A stretch of 64,000 nucleotides of DNA from Marinobacter aromaticivorans (GCF_002806975.1 NZ_NIHD01000006.1:62001-126000); one strand, 5' to 3'; positions 1 through 10,335 are shown, counted from the first letter of the stretch. Translations and numbers: made by a program. Notes: generated by a model not told the origin, from the letters alone.

Positions 1-1
1 G

Positions 2-1462
2 CGGCTTTCGGCACGGGAACTGCTCTCTGCCATTTGCGATGAGCTGGAAATTGCTCATCCCGCTGGTGCCAGCATCAAACAGATGGTTGACCTGATCAAC
101 CGGGACTTGCTTAGAGCCCACGCGGCAGGGCGGCACAAGGTGCTGATGATTGACGAGGCCCAGAATCTCTCTGCCGATGTGCTTGAGCAGTTGCGCCTGC
201 TCACCAATCTTGAAACAGCCGAAAAGAAACTGCTGCAGATTGTGTTGCTGGGCCAGCCCGAGTTGCAGCAAATGCTTGCGCTGCCCAAGCTGCGCCAGCT
301 GAATCAACGGGTAACCGCCCGCTACCACCTGGATGCGATAAGCCGTGATGAATTGCCGGCGTATCTGAGCTACCGGCTGGGTGTTGCCGGTATGCGCGGG
401 AACGTATTTACAGCAGCCGCTGTGCGCAAACTTTACCGGCTGAGTAATGGAATACCGCGCCTGATAAATCTGATCAGTGATCGGGCACTGCTTGGCGCTT
501 ACGCTGAAGGTGAGCACGAGGTAACAGCGGCTCACATCCGGCAGGCGGCAAGGGAAGTTGGAGGTTCGAATAACCGGAGCCCGGGGGCTGCAGGTGGCGG
601 GGGCAAACCGGCCCTGGCACCTTATCTGATTGTTGCCGCCTCGTTATTGCTTGCGGTTATCAGCAGCTTCTGGGTTTACCAGCAATGGTCGGCGCAATCT
701 GCAGCGGCCGAAGAAAGCGAAATACCGGCAACACTTAATGGAGTTGTTCAACGGGACGACCCGAGTGAAGATGAGCCCCGGGTAGTAGTGGCGGAGGCGC
801 CTGTTAGCGCTGAGCCGGACCCGCAGGCCTCGCCCTTCAGTTTTTCAGAGCATTCTCTGGATCTTGCAACGGCGTTCCGCGAACTGTTTGAGGTTTGGGG
901 CCTGGATTACGAGCCGCAGGCATCTCCCATTGCCTGTGACTTTGCCCGGGCGTCGGGGCTTGGCTGCCTTGAGCGACAGGGCAGCCGCCAAAGCCTTCTG
1001 TTTCTCGACCGGCCCGCCATACTGGCGTTGCAGGACGACAGGGGGAATCAGGGTTATGTTGTGCTGCGGCATCTTCAGGGCGACGTCGCAGAGATTGCCC
1101 TGCCCGGAGGGGCGGTACAGGTGTCTTTCAACAGCCTGGAGCGTTTCTGGTTCGGGGAGTACCGGGTGCTGTGGCAGCGGCCAGGCTATGCTGACGCCAG
1201 CCGGAATGACAATAATACTGCAGGGGAAGAGCTCTGGATTGGGGCCCGTATGATGGAGCTTGCAGACACTTTCGGCGAGTCCGCTTCAGACAGCGCACGC
1301 ATCAAGCGCATGTCGGCGGAGCAGCAAGTACGTTGGTATCAGGATGTTCGGGGTCTTACGGTAGACGGTATTGCAGGTGGCATGACCATTATCCGGATCA
1401 ATAACGACCTCAATGCAGAGGTTCCGAGGCTTGCCGGCAAGCAGGAAGGGGGGCGGGAATAG
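2..1462 (+). CDS. exeA: ExeA/GspA-type AAA ATPase, 5'-truncated by the window edge
   Basis: The open frame runs from the first bases of the window, so the N-terminus and Walker A motif lie outside. Visible order over 486 residues: rest of an AAA ATPase core with a Walker B motif (MIDEAQ, about 48-53), a membrane helix at about 207-228, a linker, a peptidase-C39-like fold region at about 290-395, and a C-terminal peptidoglycan-binding repeat (WYQDVRGLTVDG) near 435-460. In ExeA of Aeromonas this layout couples cytoplasmic ATP hydrolysis to periplasmic peptidoglycan binding, helping the type II secretin multimerise. Only 3 bases separate it from the GspB gene, its usual partner. No other type II secretion gene is visible, so the pair may serve a secretin encoded elsewhere. 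The family call is firm; the secretin served is inference. Confidence 0.88.
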   Translation, partial: RLSARELLSAICDELEIAHPAGASIKQMVDLINRDLLRAHAAGRHKVLMIDEAQNLSADVLEQLRLLTNLETAEKKLLQIVLLGQPELQQMLALPKLRQLNQRVTARYHLDAISRDELPAYLSYRLGVAGMRGNVFTAAAVRKLYRLSNGIPRLINLISDRALLGAYAEGEHEVTAAHIRQAAREVGGSNNRSPGAAGGGGKPALAPYLIVAASLLLAVISSFWVYQQWSAQSAAAEESEIPATLNGVVQRDDPSEDEPRVVVAEAPVSAEPDPQASPFSFSEHSLDLATAFRELFEVWGLDYEPQASPIACDFARASGLGCLERQGSRQSLLFLDRPAILALQDDRGNQGYVVLRHLQGDVAEIALPGGAVQVSFNSLERFWFGEYRVLWQRPGYADASRNDNNTAGEELWIGARMMELADTFGESASDSARIKRMSAEQQVRWYQDVRGLTVDGIAGGMTIIRINNDLNAEVPRLAGKQEGGRE

Positions 1463-1465
1463 CGT

Positions 1466-2221
1466 ATGTCCTACATTCTTGATGCACTCAGAAAATCGGA
1501 AACCGAGCGCCGTCAGGGCAAGGTTCCGGACCTTGGCCAGCAGGTGCAGCTGATACACCGCCCGAAAAAGCGACGGCTGTCACCGGTTGTTTGGGTGGCG
1601 TTGGCGTTGTTGGTGAACGCGGGCGTTCTGGCCGTTGTGTTCTGGCCGAACAGTGCGTTGCAGTTGCGCATGGCACCGGATGCCCAAAAGACCGCGACTG
1701 AACCTGCGCCGACCTCTGTACCTGCATCTAAACCGATACTGAACGCACCCGAAGACGTGCAAGCAGAGTCACAAACGCCCGGAACCGAGCCTGTCCTCGC
1801 AAACCCTGTGGACAACCCTGAAAAAAACGGGGTTGTAACTCAGCAACTGGAACCGGAGGGACGGCCGGCTGACCCGGTAACAGAAGCCGTCCGTGAGCGG
1901 CCTGTGGTTATAACGCCGTCGGCCCGCCGCGAACGCCCGGTGCCGGAAGCGCCGCAGGAGGCGTACAGAACCCGGGTGCCGCATCTTGTAGAGTTGCCCC
2001 TGTCATTCCAGAAGAGTATCCCGGACCTGATGTTCAACAGCCATATCTATTCAACGGACCCTTACGCCAGCCGGGTTATGATCAACGGCCATTATCTGCG
2101 CCCGGGTGAATCCTTTGAAGGAATTACCGTGGAAGAAGTCACCGAGGATGGCGTTGTGCTAAGCAAGCAGGGTAAAACCTTCCGTGTGGGCATTGTCCGC
2201 GACTGGGTGAGCCCGCGCTGA
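1466..2221 (+). CDS. gspB: GspB-like general secretion pathway protein B
   Basis: 251 residues. The N-terminus MSYILDALRKSETERR is the signature of the GspB/ExeB family. It is followed by a single membrane helix (about 40-60), a low-complexity Pro/Glu/Thr-rich periplasmic linker (about 65-165), and a compact C-terminal domain ending GIVRDWV, typical of the family. ExeB partners ExeA in inserting the type II secretin through peptidoglycan. The start follows the exeA stop by 3 bases, and its stop overlaps the dinG start (TGATG), so the three genes are probably co-transcribed. The linker length is unremarkable for the family. Confidence 0.88.
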   Translation: MSYILDALRKSETERRQGKVPDLGQQVQLIHRPKKRRLSPVVWVALALLVNAGVLAVVFWPNSALQLRMAPDAQKTATEPAPTSVPASKPILNAPEDVQAESQTPGTEPVLANPVDNPEKNGVVTQQLEPEGRPADPVTEAVRERPVVITPSARRERPVPEAPQEAYRTRVPHLVELPLSFQKSIPDLMFNSHIYSTDPYASRVMINGHYLRPGESFEGITVEEVTEDGVVLSKQGKTFRVGIVRDWVSPR

Positions 2222-4350
2222 TGGCACTGACGGACGAGATTAAACAGCAGATACAGCAAAGCTACCGGGATGTTCTGGCGGGTAAGGACATTCGTGCCCG
2301 CTATGGCCAGCGCCTGATGATTGCCGAAATTGCCCGTTACATGGGTGATATTACCGAGAACGACGGCCAGCGCACATCGGAGCCGGCGGCCTGTGTTGTC
2401 GAGGCTGGTACCGGCACCGGCAAAACCCTGGCCTATCTGATTGCGGCCATCCCCGTGGCCCGCGCTCTGGGCAAAACCCTGGTGATTTCCACTGCAACGG
2501 TGGCGCTGCAGGACCAGATTGTACTGAAAGACCTGCCGGATCTGAAAAAGCACAGCAAGATGGACTTCACCTGGACGCTGGCCAAGGGGCGCGGCCGCTA
2601 CCTGTGCATGTCCCGGCTGGAATCACGGCTGCACGATGAGGGCAATGGCGACAGTGATACCATGCCGCTTTTCCTGTTGGACAGCCCCGGCGCCGAAGAG
2701 CCCGGCACCCGGGCCTTCTTCGAAGAAATGCTGGCAAGCTACGGTTCCCGCAAGTGGGACGGGGACAGAGACCACTGGCCCGAACAGATACCGGACGAGG
2801 TATGGCGGCAAGTGACAACCGACCACCGCCAGTGCACCAATCGGCATTGCAGCTACTTCGACAGCTGTGCCTTCTTTGATGCCCGCAAGGATCTCGACGA
2901 AGTGGATATTGTGGTGGCCAACCACGACCTTGTGCTTGCGGACCTGGCGCTGGGCGGCGGAGCCATTCTGCCGGAACCGGAGAATGCGCTGTTTATTTTT
3001 GATGAAGCCCATCACCTGCCAGACAAAGCCCTGAATCACTTCGCCGCCTCTGTGCCGCTTAATTCCACACGGCAGTGGCTGAAACAGTTATCCCAGGCTC
3101 TCACGAAGATGCAGCCCTGTCTTGCGCCCGGCACCCAGGCCGCCAAAACCCTCGACCGCATTAGCAGTGCGTCTCGCGATGTGGACCTGGTGCTGGGGCG
3201 TGTTTATGAGGAGGCCGAACAGAATACCGGGTGGGACTTCAATGAGGAGCGCCGCTCAGCCCAGTGGCGCTATCCGGAAGGCGAGTTGCCGGAGGGTTTG
3301 GCAGAACTGGCCGCTGAAAGCCGCATTGCCACCGCGAATCTGGTGCGGCATCTGGGGGCTATGGCGGACGAGTTGCAGGGTGCCTTCGACGAGCGCAAAC
3401 AGCATGAAATCGACCGGGACACGGCAGAAGCCTGGTACCCTGTGATTGGTGCTTTCCACAGCCGGTCTGAAGACCAGTTGCGGCTGTGGACCGCCTGGAC
3501 CGAGCAGGTGGGTAAACCGCCCGCGGCACGCTGGAGCGTGCGCCAACGCTGGGATCATGCAGAAGATATCACGCTGTACAGCTCACCGGTGCTGGCAGAC
3601 AACCTGCTTTACTCCAGGCTCTGGTCCCGTGCCTATGGCGCGGTTCTTACCAGTGCCACATTAACGGCACTGGGGCGGTTTGATCGCCTGCAGGCGAGAG
3701 CCGGATTGCCGGAAGCCAGCCGCATGCTGGTTGTGCCCAGCTCCTTCCGTTACGCCGAGATGGCAACGGTGGAAGTGCCGGCCATGGCCTGCATGCCAAC
3801 CGATGAAGGTTTTGCAGAAGAGTTGATCAAGCGCCTGCCCGGCTTGTGGGCTGGCGAGAAGGCGACGCTGGTTCTGTTCACCTCCCGGCGCCAGATGCAT
3901 CAGGTGCGCGATGCCCTTGCGCCGGATTATCCGGACCTCATCATTACCCAGGATGATATGTCCCGGGGCGAAGTCCTGCGCCAGCACCGCAACCGCGTTG
4001 ATGCAGGCAAAGCCAGTGTTTTGTTCGGTGTGGCCAGTTTTGCCGAAGGGATAGATTTACCCGGTGAGTATCTGCACCACGTGGTGATCACCCGGTTGCC
4101 CTTTTCCGTGCCGGACGACCCCATCGAAGCTGGTCTGGCCGAATGGATCAGCCAGCGCGGCGGTAACCCGTTTATGGAAATTACCGTTCCGGATGCGTCG
4201 ATCAAGCTGGTACAGGCGGTTGGCCGCTTGCTACGGACAGAAGAAGATACGGGGCGGGTCAGTATTCTGGACCGGCGCATTGTTGCGCGGCGCTACGGCC
4301 AGCTACTGCTGGATGCGCTGCCACCGTTTCGACGCATCATTGAAAGGTAG
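2221..4350 (+). CDS. dinG: DinG-family ATP-dependent DNA helicase
   Basis: 709 residues, the usual DinG length. It is a superfamily 2, XPD-like 5'-3' helicase that unwinds DNA structures such as R-loops and D-loops during repair. Visible motifs: Walker A GTGTGKT at 63-69, DEAH box at 261-264, and four cysteines, C129, C205, C210 and C216, spaced as the [4Fe-4S] cluster ligands of DinG/XPD. The C-terminal half carries the second RecA-like domain (FGVASFAEGIDLPG and QAVGRLLR). The start overlaps the gspB stop by one base, indicating translational coupling. No LexA box is expected because the start is internal to the operon, and none was seen. The helicase is followed by a structured intergenic region. 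Confidence 0.95.
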   Translation: MALTDEIKQQIQQSYRDVLAGKDIRARYGQRLMIAEIARYMGDITENDGQRTSEPAACVVEAGTGTGKTLAYLIAAIPVARALGKTLVISTATVALQDQIVLKDLPDLKKHSKMDFTWTLAKGRGRYLCMSRLESRLHDEGNGDSDTMPLFLLDSPGAEEPGTRAFFEEMLASYGSRKWDGDRDHWPEQIPDEVWRQVTTDHRQCTNRHCSYFDSCAFFDARKDLDEVDIVVANHDLVLADLALGGGAILPEPENALFIFDEAHHLPDKALNHFAASVPLNSTRQWLKQLSQALTKMQPCLAPGTQAAKTLDRISSASRDVDLVLGRVYEEAEQNTGWDFNEERRSAQWRYPEGELPEGLAELAAESRIATANLVRHLGAMADELQGAFDERKQHEIDRDTAEAWYPVIGAFHSRSEDQLRLWTAWTEQVGKPPAARWSVRQRWDHAEDITLYSSPVLADNLLYSRLWSRAYGAVLTSATLTALGRFDRLQARAGLPEASRMLVVPSSFRYAEMATVEVPAMACMPTDEGFAEELIKRLPGLWAGEKATLVLFTSRRQMHQVRDALAPDYPDLIITQDDMSRGEVLRQHRNRVDAGKASVLFGVASFAEGIDLPGEYLHHVVITRLPFSVPDDPIEAGLAEWISQRGGNPFMEITVPDASIKLVQAVGRLLRTEEDTGRVSILDRRIVARRYGQLLLDALPPFRRIIER

Positions 4351-4364
4351 AAGGATTTAGCGTT

Positions 4365-4394
4365 AAAAAAAAGAGCCAGCCCGGGGGGCTGGCT
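4365..4394 (-). terminator. Hairpin with U-tract on the minus strand, between dinG and the LAL regulator
   Basis: AGCCAGCC (4374-4381) pairs perfectly with GGCTGGCT (4387-4394) across a 5-base loop. A run of eight A lies at 4365-4372, so on the minus strand the stem is followed by TTTTTTTT, a classical intrinsic terminator for transcripts leaving the LAL regulator gene. On the plus strand it could also end the exeA-gspB-dinG transcript, but there it lacks a good U-tract. Confidence 0.65.
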
Positions 4395-4423
4395 TATAGT
4401 GAAGGGGTCCTTGGAGAACCCGT

Positions 4424-4589
4424 GCGTTGAGACAACGCGATACAAGAAGTCTGAAGGCCTGAAGTTTCAGAATTCTGAGTGAGGCTCGCCTCACCGTTGA
4501 AACAATAATAAGGGAGCAGGGGGCGTAGCCGAATCGTCCAAAGGGCGTAGGCCGGGTAAAAACTATGGGTAAAACGTGACGGTAGTCAC
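4424..4589. repeat. Cluster of short dyads in the dinG/LAL regulator interval
   Basis: Four more inverted repeats follow the terminator: GCGTTG/CAACGC (4424-4438), the perfect 12-bp palindrome TCAGAATTCTGA (4467-4478), GTGAGGC/GCCTCAC (4479-4494), and GTGAC/GTCAC (4576-4589). On the minus strand the last is followed by GTTTT and may be a weak first terminator of the LAL gene. No open frame here looks real. The stretch could be a structured 3' untranslated region or a small RNA; only the dyads are seen, the role is inference. Confidence 0.4.
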
Positions 4590-4606
4590 AAAATTGGCGC
4601 CGGATT

Positions 4607-7372
4607 TCACTGCCTCAGGATGCCCAGTTCCCGCGCACGGGCAAGGGCTTCTGTTCTGCGGCCTACATCCAGCTTGCCATACAGGTTCCGAATGTGGGCT
4701 TTCACGGTCGCCGGAGCGACACCCATGTGTGTTGCAATGTCCTTGTTGGCGTAGCCAGCATTAATCAGTTCCAGGACTTCCTTCTCCCGCTGGCTCAGCG
4801 GCTCCGCAAGTTCTTGTGAGGGATCCCCGGTGGGTGTTGGCCTGGCGTCCGGTTTTAAACCGGGTGCAGAATCCTTCTCGGCCTGATCAGCTGCAGCGGC
4901 AGGCTTCAGGTTCGCAAGCATGTCGGTCAGAGTTCGCTGCCAGCTACCGCTGCTTTTCAGTGCGGGGGAGGCAAGCAAAAGCCTGTGCAGCTGCGGACTC
5001 TCTTCCGCAAAGAGCCGCAGGAAACCGGCCTCGGCAGCAATAGCAACTGAGCGTGCGAGTTGCTCCTGGCAGTCTTTATCCCGGCCCTGCACTGCAAGTG
5101 CTTCGGCACATACAAGCAGGGCTTCTACCCTGTGCCGGTTATGCTCGTTATGCTCGGCAGCCGGTATCAAGGCTTCAAGAATCTCCAGCGCCTGTTCAGG
5201 TTTGTTCTCCGAAACCAGCAGCCGGGCATAGCTGATGCTGTTCTGTTCCCGGTTCAGCGGGTTGGTAACCGCGTGCCTGTTCGGTGATTCCAGAACCTGA
5301 CGGGCCTGAGCCGGCTGGCCAATCGCCAGAAAACACCGGGCAAGCAGTGCCGAACTGGCTGGCGGCTCAAAAACAATATGTTCCCGGCGCTTACGCCCGA
5401 CCAGTTCCGCATCCTCGAGATACTCTATGGCTTCCCGGATACGTCCTTCACTGAAGGCAAGATGCCCGCGCACATGCTGAATGATTACATGCTGACCCGG
5501 TTCTGCGCCCTTGTTTACGTGCTCAAGTAAGGGCTCCAGGTGAGCAGCGGCGTCTTGCAACTGGTCACGTTCCCGATAGATTTCCGTCAATGCAGCACTG
5601 AGCCAGCATGAAATCAACCGGGGCTGGGTGGGGTCGGAGTAGTGCTGATCCACCCAGCGGCGCACGTCGGTACAGGTATCCAGTGCCAGGTCCATATCGC
5701 CACGGTTGTACTGAATCCAGGCCAGAAGACCACCGCTGGAGAGCACAGTGCTTGGTTTGCGTTCAACCTGGCCGTAATGGACCGCCGATTTAAGTGCTTT
5801 TTCAGCACCGCTCAGGTCACCCTTGCCGTAATCGTCCAGGCCGAGGCCGTAGTAGGTCACTGATTTCAAGGGAATCCGGGTGTGGTCGATATCGGCAAGA
5901 ACCTGGCGCGTAAGATCACTGGCATTTTTATCATCACTTCGTGACCGGGCCAGATAGGAGCGGATCAGCGATATTTCGCTTTGCAGGCCAAGCGCACCTT
6001 CTGCGTCCGGGGCAGAATCTGCAACACGGCGGTCGAGCAAATCCTCAACATTAGCCAGCAAGGGTTCAAGGTTGTCGAGCCGGTTGGCGAAAAAACGGCC
6101 CCAGATGCCTAGCATCTGCAACTGGGCGTTGTCCCTGATTTCGGCTTCGGGCAGTGCATCGAGCCAGTCCAGAACCGGCAGGTGATACCCTCCGTGAATC
6201 AGGTTATTGCCATGGGTGGCCAGAACCGCGGCCAGCCATGGCCAGTCCTCTTTCTGAACAATCTGGGCAATGGCTTCCTGCACCTGCCCGTTATCAAGGA
6301 GCCAGTTCAGGGTGCGTTGCCAGAGCATGTGGGCGCGTTCAGGGTCTGTATGCTGAATTCGTTGCAGCAGGGCATCGCGGAACAGATCATGGTAGCGGAA
6401 CCACTCGTTCTGGTTATCCAGGGGTATCAGGAACAGGTTCTGGGAGAGCAGGGTTTCCAGCATTTTCTGACTGTCACCGGCCTTGCGAATGCTGTTGCAC
6501 AGGGAAGCGCATAACCTCGGGCAGCAGGCGGTGTCCAGCAGGAAGGCGACGATATCCTCTGGTTGTTTGTCCAGCACCTCGCTGAGCACATAATCGCTGA
6601 TGTATCGCTCATCTATGTTCAGTGGGGCCCGGAGGGCGTGCGAACCGGAGCCATTCTGGTCCCGGCCCGAAGCGGTCTTGCTTCTTGAAAGCGCAGAGAG
6701 CTGCATGGCAGCGACCCAGCCTTCGGTGCGGCGGCGAATAGCCTTTACATCCGGCTCGGAGATTTCAAGACCCATGGTGATGTGGAAAAACTCGCGACAC
6801 TCGTCTTCGGAAAACGCCAGAAGTGCCGGGTGTATCTCCTGTACCCAGCGGCGTACCCGCCAGCGGGGCAATGGCAGGGGCGGTTCTGTGCGGGAAATCA
6901 GGGTAATGGTAACGCCAGAGGGAAGGTAATCAACAAAATAACCGACCTGGCGCTGAATCGAGTCGCGGGCAATAAACTGGAAGTCGTCCAGTACCAGATT
7001 CCAGGAGCTGCCATCCGAGGCAAGTGTGTTTAAAAGTGCTGTAATCGCACTGCTGAGGCTGTCATCGGAGTTGCTTGCGAGGCTCTTTTGGCAGGCCTCA
7101 ACGCCGGTCAGGCCTGCGTGCTCGAAGGCACTGACAACATACTGCCAGAAACGCCGTGGCTCATCGTCGTGTTCATCCAGCGACAACCAGGCAATCGGAC
7201 CTGTTGTGCGTGTGCACCACTGGCTCACCAGCGTTGTTTTGCCAAATCCTGCGGGCGCAACGACCAGGTTCAGGCGTTTCGGATGACCCGGTGCCAGCAA
7301 TGAGCTGAGCCGTTCTCGCTGAACAGCGCGAGGGTCAGATGCAGGCCTTAGGAACTTGGTGGTTAACAGCAT
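4607..7372 (-). CDS. MalT-like (LAL) ATP-dependent LuxR-family transcriptional regulator
   Basis: 921 residues with the full layout of large ATP-binding LuxR regulators (STAND class, like MalT and AlkS): a P-loop APAGFGKTT at about 39-47, a winged-helix/NB-ARC-like region, a long helical TPR-like sensor stretch (about 350-800), a low-complexity linker (about 825-855), and a LuxR-type helix-turn-helix in the last 64 residues (LSQREKEVLELINAG... ATVKAHIRNLYGKL). Such proteins bind an inducer and ATP, oligomerise and activate transcription. No catabolic or transport operon lies beside it, so its inducer and targets cannot be read from context. It is transcribed divergently from cysB. ATG start with an AGGA a few bases upstream. 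Confidence 0.9.
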   Translation of the reverse strand: MLLTTKFLRPASDPRAVQRERLSSLLAPGHPKRLNLVVAPAGFGKTTLVSQWCTRTTGPIAWLSLDEHDDEPRRFWQYVVSAFEHAGLTGVEACQKSLASNSDDSLSSAITALLNTLASDGSSWNLVLDDFQFIARDSIQRQVGYFVDYLPSGVTITLISRTEPPLPLPRWRVRRWVQEIHPALLAFSEDECREFFHITMGLEISEPDVKAIRRRTEGWVAAMQLSALSRSKTASGRDQNGSGSHALRAPLNIDERYISDYVLSEVLDKQPEDIVAFLLDTACCPRLCASLCNSIRKAGDSQKMLETLLSQNLFLIPLDNQNEWFRYHDLFRDALLQRIQHTDPERAHMLWQRTLNWLLDNGQVQEAIAQIVQKEDWPWLAAVLATHGNNLIHGGYHLPVLDWLDALPEAEIRDNAQLQMLGIWGRFFANRLDNLEPLLANVEDLLDRRVADSAPDAEGALGLQSEISLIRSYLARSRSDDKNASDLTRQVLADIDHTRIPLKSVTYYGLGLDDYGKGDLSGAEKALKSAVHYGQVERKPSTVLSSGGLLAWIQYNRGDMDLALDTCTDVRRWVDQHYSDPTQPRLISCWLSAALTEIYRERDQLQDAAAHLEPLLEHVNKGAEPGQHVIIQHVRGHLAFSEGRIREAIEYLEDAELVGRKRREHIVFEPPASSALLARCFLAIGQPAQARQVLESPNRHAVTNPLNREQNSISYARLLVSENKPEQALEILEALIPAAEHNEHNRHRVEALLVCAEALAVQGRDKDCQEQLARSVAIAAEAGFLRLFAEESPQLHRLLLASPALKSSGSWQRTLTDMLANLKPAAAADQAEKDSAPGLKPDARPTPTGDPSQELAEPLSQREKEVLELINAGYANKDIATHMGVAPATVKAHIRNLYGKLDVGRRTEALARARELGILRQ

Positions 7373-7511
7373 TGCCGTCCTGTGTGCCGGGTGAATAGTG
7401 ATAAGGAATTGTGTGCTTTGTCTCAGTCAAGTCAAGGGCTGGAGAAACAAACCCGGGCGTCATAGGCTGCGTGGGCGTAATTTTGGTCTAAACTGAGTCA
7501 GAGAACTCATC

Positions 7512-7517
7512 TATACT
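7512..7517 (+). promoter_or_regulatory. Candidate -10 element upstream of cysB
   Basis: TATACT lies about 104 bases before the cysB start, in the 248-base divergent region shared with the LAL regulator. No good -35 is present at 16-18 bases, so the promoter may need an activator. An imperfect dyad (GAGT...ACTC, 7496-7509) sits just upstream and could be an operator. Weak evidence. Confidence 0.3.
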
Positions 7518-7557
7518 AAAAAAGAATGAAAAACCGGTTCGTTATGCGTATTCTTGA

Positions 7558-8598
<1,041 letters not shown>

Positions 8599-8627
8599 CA
8601 GAGGGCGAGGCGTGCCTGAGGGTAGCG

Positions 8628-9350
8628 TTACTGGCGGGCAATCAGATTCCCGGCGTGCAGGCCACATTCTTTTTGGGTGGCCTCCTCCCACCACCATCGG
8701 CCTTCGCGCTCATGCTGCCCCGGTAAGACGGCGCGGGTACAGGGCTGGCAGCCAATGCTGATGAATCCTTTTTCATGCAGCGTGTTATAGGGTGCTTCCG
8801 ACATCCGAATGTAATCCCACACGTCTTTTGAGGACCAGTTGGCCAGAGGGTTGAACTTCACCAGGTTTTTGCCCGGGCCAGAGAAGGTTGCGTCTTCCTG
8901 CACAACCGGCACCTCGTTGCGGGTGCCCGGGCTCTGGTCCTTGCGCTGGCCGGTAATCCAGGCATCCACATCAGCCAGTTTGCGCCTGAGCGGATTTACC
9001 TTGCGAACGCCACAGCATTCACTGTGGCCGTCCTCGTAGAAGCTGAACAGCCCCTTTCGGTTTACCAGATCCTGAACCTCGCCGGTATCAGGGAAGAGTA
9101 CCTCAATCCCAATGCCATAGTGCTTGCGCACCCGTTCGATAAATTCATAGGTTTCGGGGTGCAGCCGACCCGTGTCCAGAGTAAACACTTTCAGGTTGTC
9201 CGTCAGTTTGTGGGCCATTTCGATAAGCACCACATCCTCGGCACCACTGAAAGATATCGCAATGTTGTCGTAGCGCTTAAAGGCTGCCTTCAGAATCTCT
9301 CTCGGGCTCGCGCTACCCAGTTCGTTGTGTAGCTCACGGATATTGCTCAT
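8628..9350 (-). CDS. cysH: CysH, assimilatory APS/PAPS reductase of the iron-sulphur type
   Basis: 240 residues. It reduces activated sulphate to sulphite using thioredoxin. The P-loop-like segment SFSGAEDV lies at about 33-40. Cysteine pairs C112-C113 and C201-C204 match the [4Fe-4S] ligands of adenylylsulphate (APS) reductases, and C229 in ECGLHAG is the catalytic cysteine near the C-terminus. Enterobacterial PAPS reductases lack the cluster cysteines, so APS rather than PAPS is the likely substrate. The start is the ATG at 9350. A dyad 50-65 bases upstream (9403-9417) could be a CysB site. Convergent with cysB. Confidence 0.95.
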   Translation of the reverse strand: MSNIRELHNELGSASPREILKAAFKRYDNIAISFSGAEDVVLIEMAHKLTDNLKVFTLDTGRLHPETYEFIERVRKHYGIGIEVLFPDTGEVQDLVNRKGLFSFYEDGHSECCGVRKVNPLRRKLADVDAWITGQRKDQSPGTRNEVPVVQEDATFSGPGKNLVKFNPLANWSSKDVWDYIRMSEAPYNTLHEKGFISIGCQPCTRAVLPGQHEREGRWWWEEATQKECGLHAGNLIARQ

Positions 9351-9690
9351 AAATTGTCAGTACCTGGTACGGGTTCAGGTGAAGGTTAGCATTAATACAC
9401 TAATTCCATGAAGGAATGACAATCTATATGGTTATGCTTTGAAAGATCGTAATTGCAAGCGTGGCCTGATCCGCCCCTGCCGCACAGGCTTCGGGAAACA
9501 GGGTACCGATAACCAGTTTCAAGAGCATGGGGAAACTGTGTGGTCTGTTTTTTTAGACTACACTTCCTGACATATCAAGCGACTGGTCGACCTGGGTGCG
9601 AGATGTCTCCGGCAGGCTCAAGCTGACCGCCGTCGGGTGCCGTAAGATTTCTGACCTGTTTTTTCCTGTCGGTGTAACGGAGTAACCGCC
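9351..9690. other. 340-base intergenic region between cysH and the OmpA-like gene
   Basis: No open frame worth calling. Visible: an 11-bp palindrome GTACCTGGTAC (9360-9370) and ATTCC-ATGAA-GGAAT (9403-9417) in the cysH leader, the latter a candidate CysB operator; and a 9-bp imperfect hairpin (9538-9563) whose loop is GTTTTTTT, upstream of the OmpA-like gene. Divergent promoters must lie here, but no clear -35/-10 pair was found. Confidence 0.4.
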
Positions 9691-10335
9691 ATGAGAAGTA
9701 TTTTTACCCTGCTTGGATTCGTGCTTGTCGCGATTGCGCTTTACGTTTTCTGGGCCAATCTGAGCGCTCGCATCGTCGCGATTGAGTCTGATACTGGCAG
9801 TTACATCTACACCGACCCGGACATTCCCGAAGTCTCCGAACCACCGGTTGGAGAGCCGGCGCCCGAGGGCGCGTATGACCGGTTGTCTTCGCTGGAAACA
9901 CTACTGCAGAAAAACGCCAGTGCAATAAAAGTACTGTCTGACCGCATGGACCGTCTTGAAACGGCCATCTGTCGCGGGGAAGACTGTGGCCGCAGAATGC
10001 TGACCCGGGAAGCCGTGTTTTTCGGGCTGAATGAAAGCACACTCACCCAGCAGGCAAAGGAACGGATTGACCGCCTGCTTGAAAATGTGGGTGAGGGCGC
10101 TCTCATCTCTCTCCGGGGGCAGGCGGACGCAATTGGCGAGGAAACCTACAACCATCTGCTTTCACTGCGCCGGGCTGCTGCTGTCAAGCGCTATATTGAC
10201 AAAAACTCTGATGCGGCAGGGCTGGATAACAACCTGTTGATCACAATCAGCGGGACAGGCGAAGCTCTGGCGAACGGTGGCAGCGAAGCCGAGGACCCGA
10301 CCCGCAGGGTGGTGGAGATACTGGTGTTTGAGTGA
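9691..10335 (+). CDS. Membrane-anchored protein with a divergent OmpA-like C-terminal domain
   Basis: 214 residues. An N-terminal uncleaved-looking membrane helix (about 4-22) is followed by an acidic/proline linker, a short coiled-coil-like segment (about 60-90, YDRLSSLETLL... SDRMDRLETAI), a CRGEDC cysteine pair, and an OmpA/MotB-like domain from about 105 (FFGLNES, LRGQADAIGEETYN, LSLRRAAAVKRYI, DPTRRVVEILVF). OmpA-like domains bind peptidoglycan, so an inner-membrane protein contacting the wall is likely. ATG preceded by CGGAG (9677-9681), spacing 9. thrH follows on the same strand after 148 bases. No specific family name is recognised. Confidence 0.7.
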   Translation: MRSIFTLLGFVLVAIALYVFWANLSARIVAIESDTGSYIYTDPDIPEVSEPPVGEPAPEGAYDRLSSLETLLQKNASAIKVLSDRMDRLETAICRGEDCGRRMLTREAVFFGLNESTLTQQAKERIDRLLENVGEGALISLRGQADAIGEETYNHLLSLRRAAAVKRYIDKNSDAAGLDNNLLITISGTGEALANGGSEAEDPTRRVVEILVFE

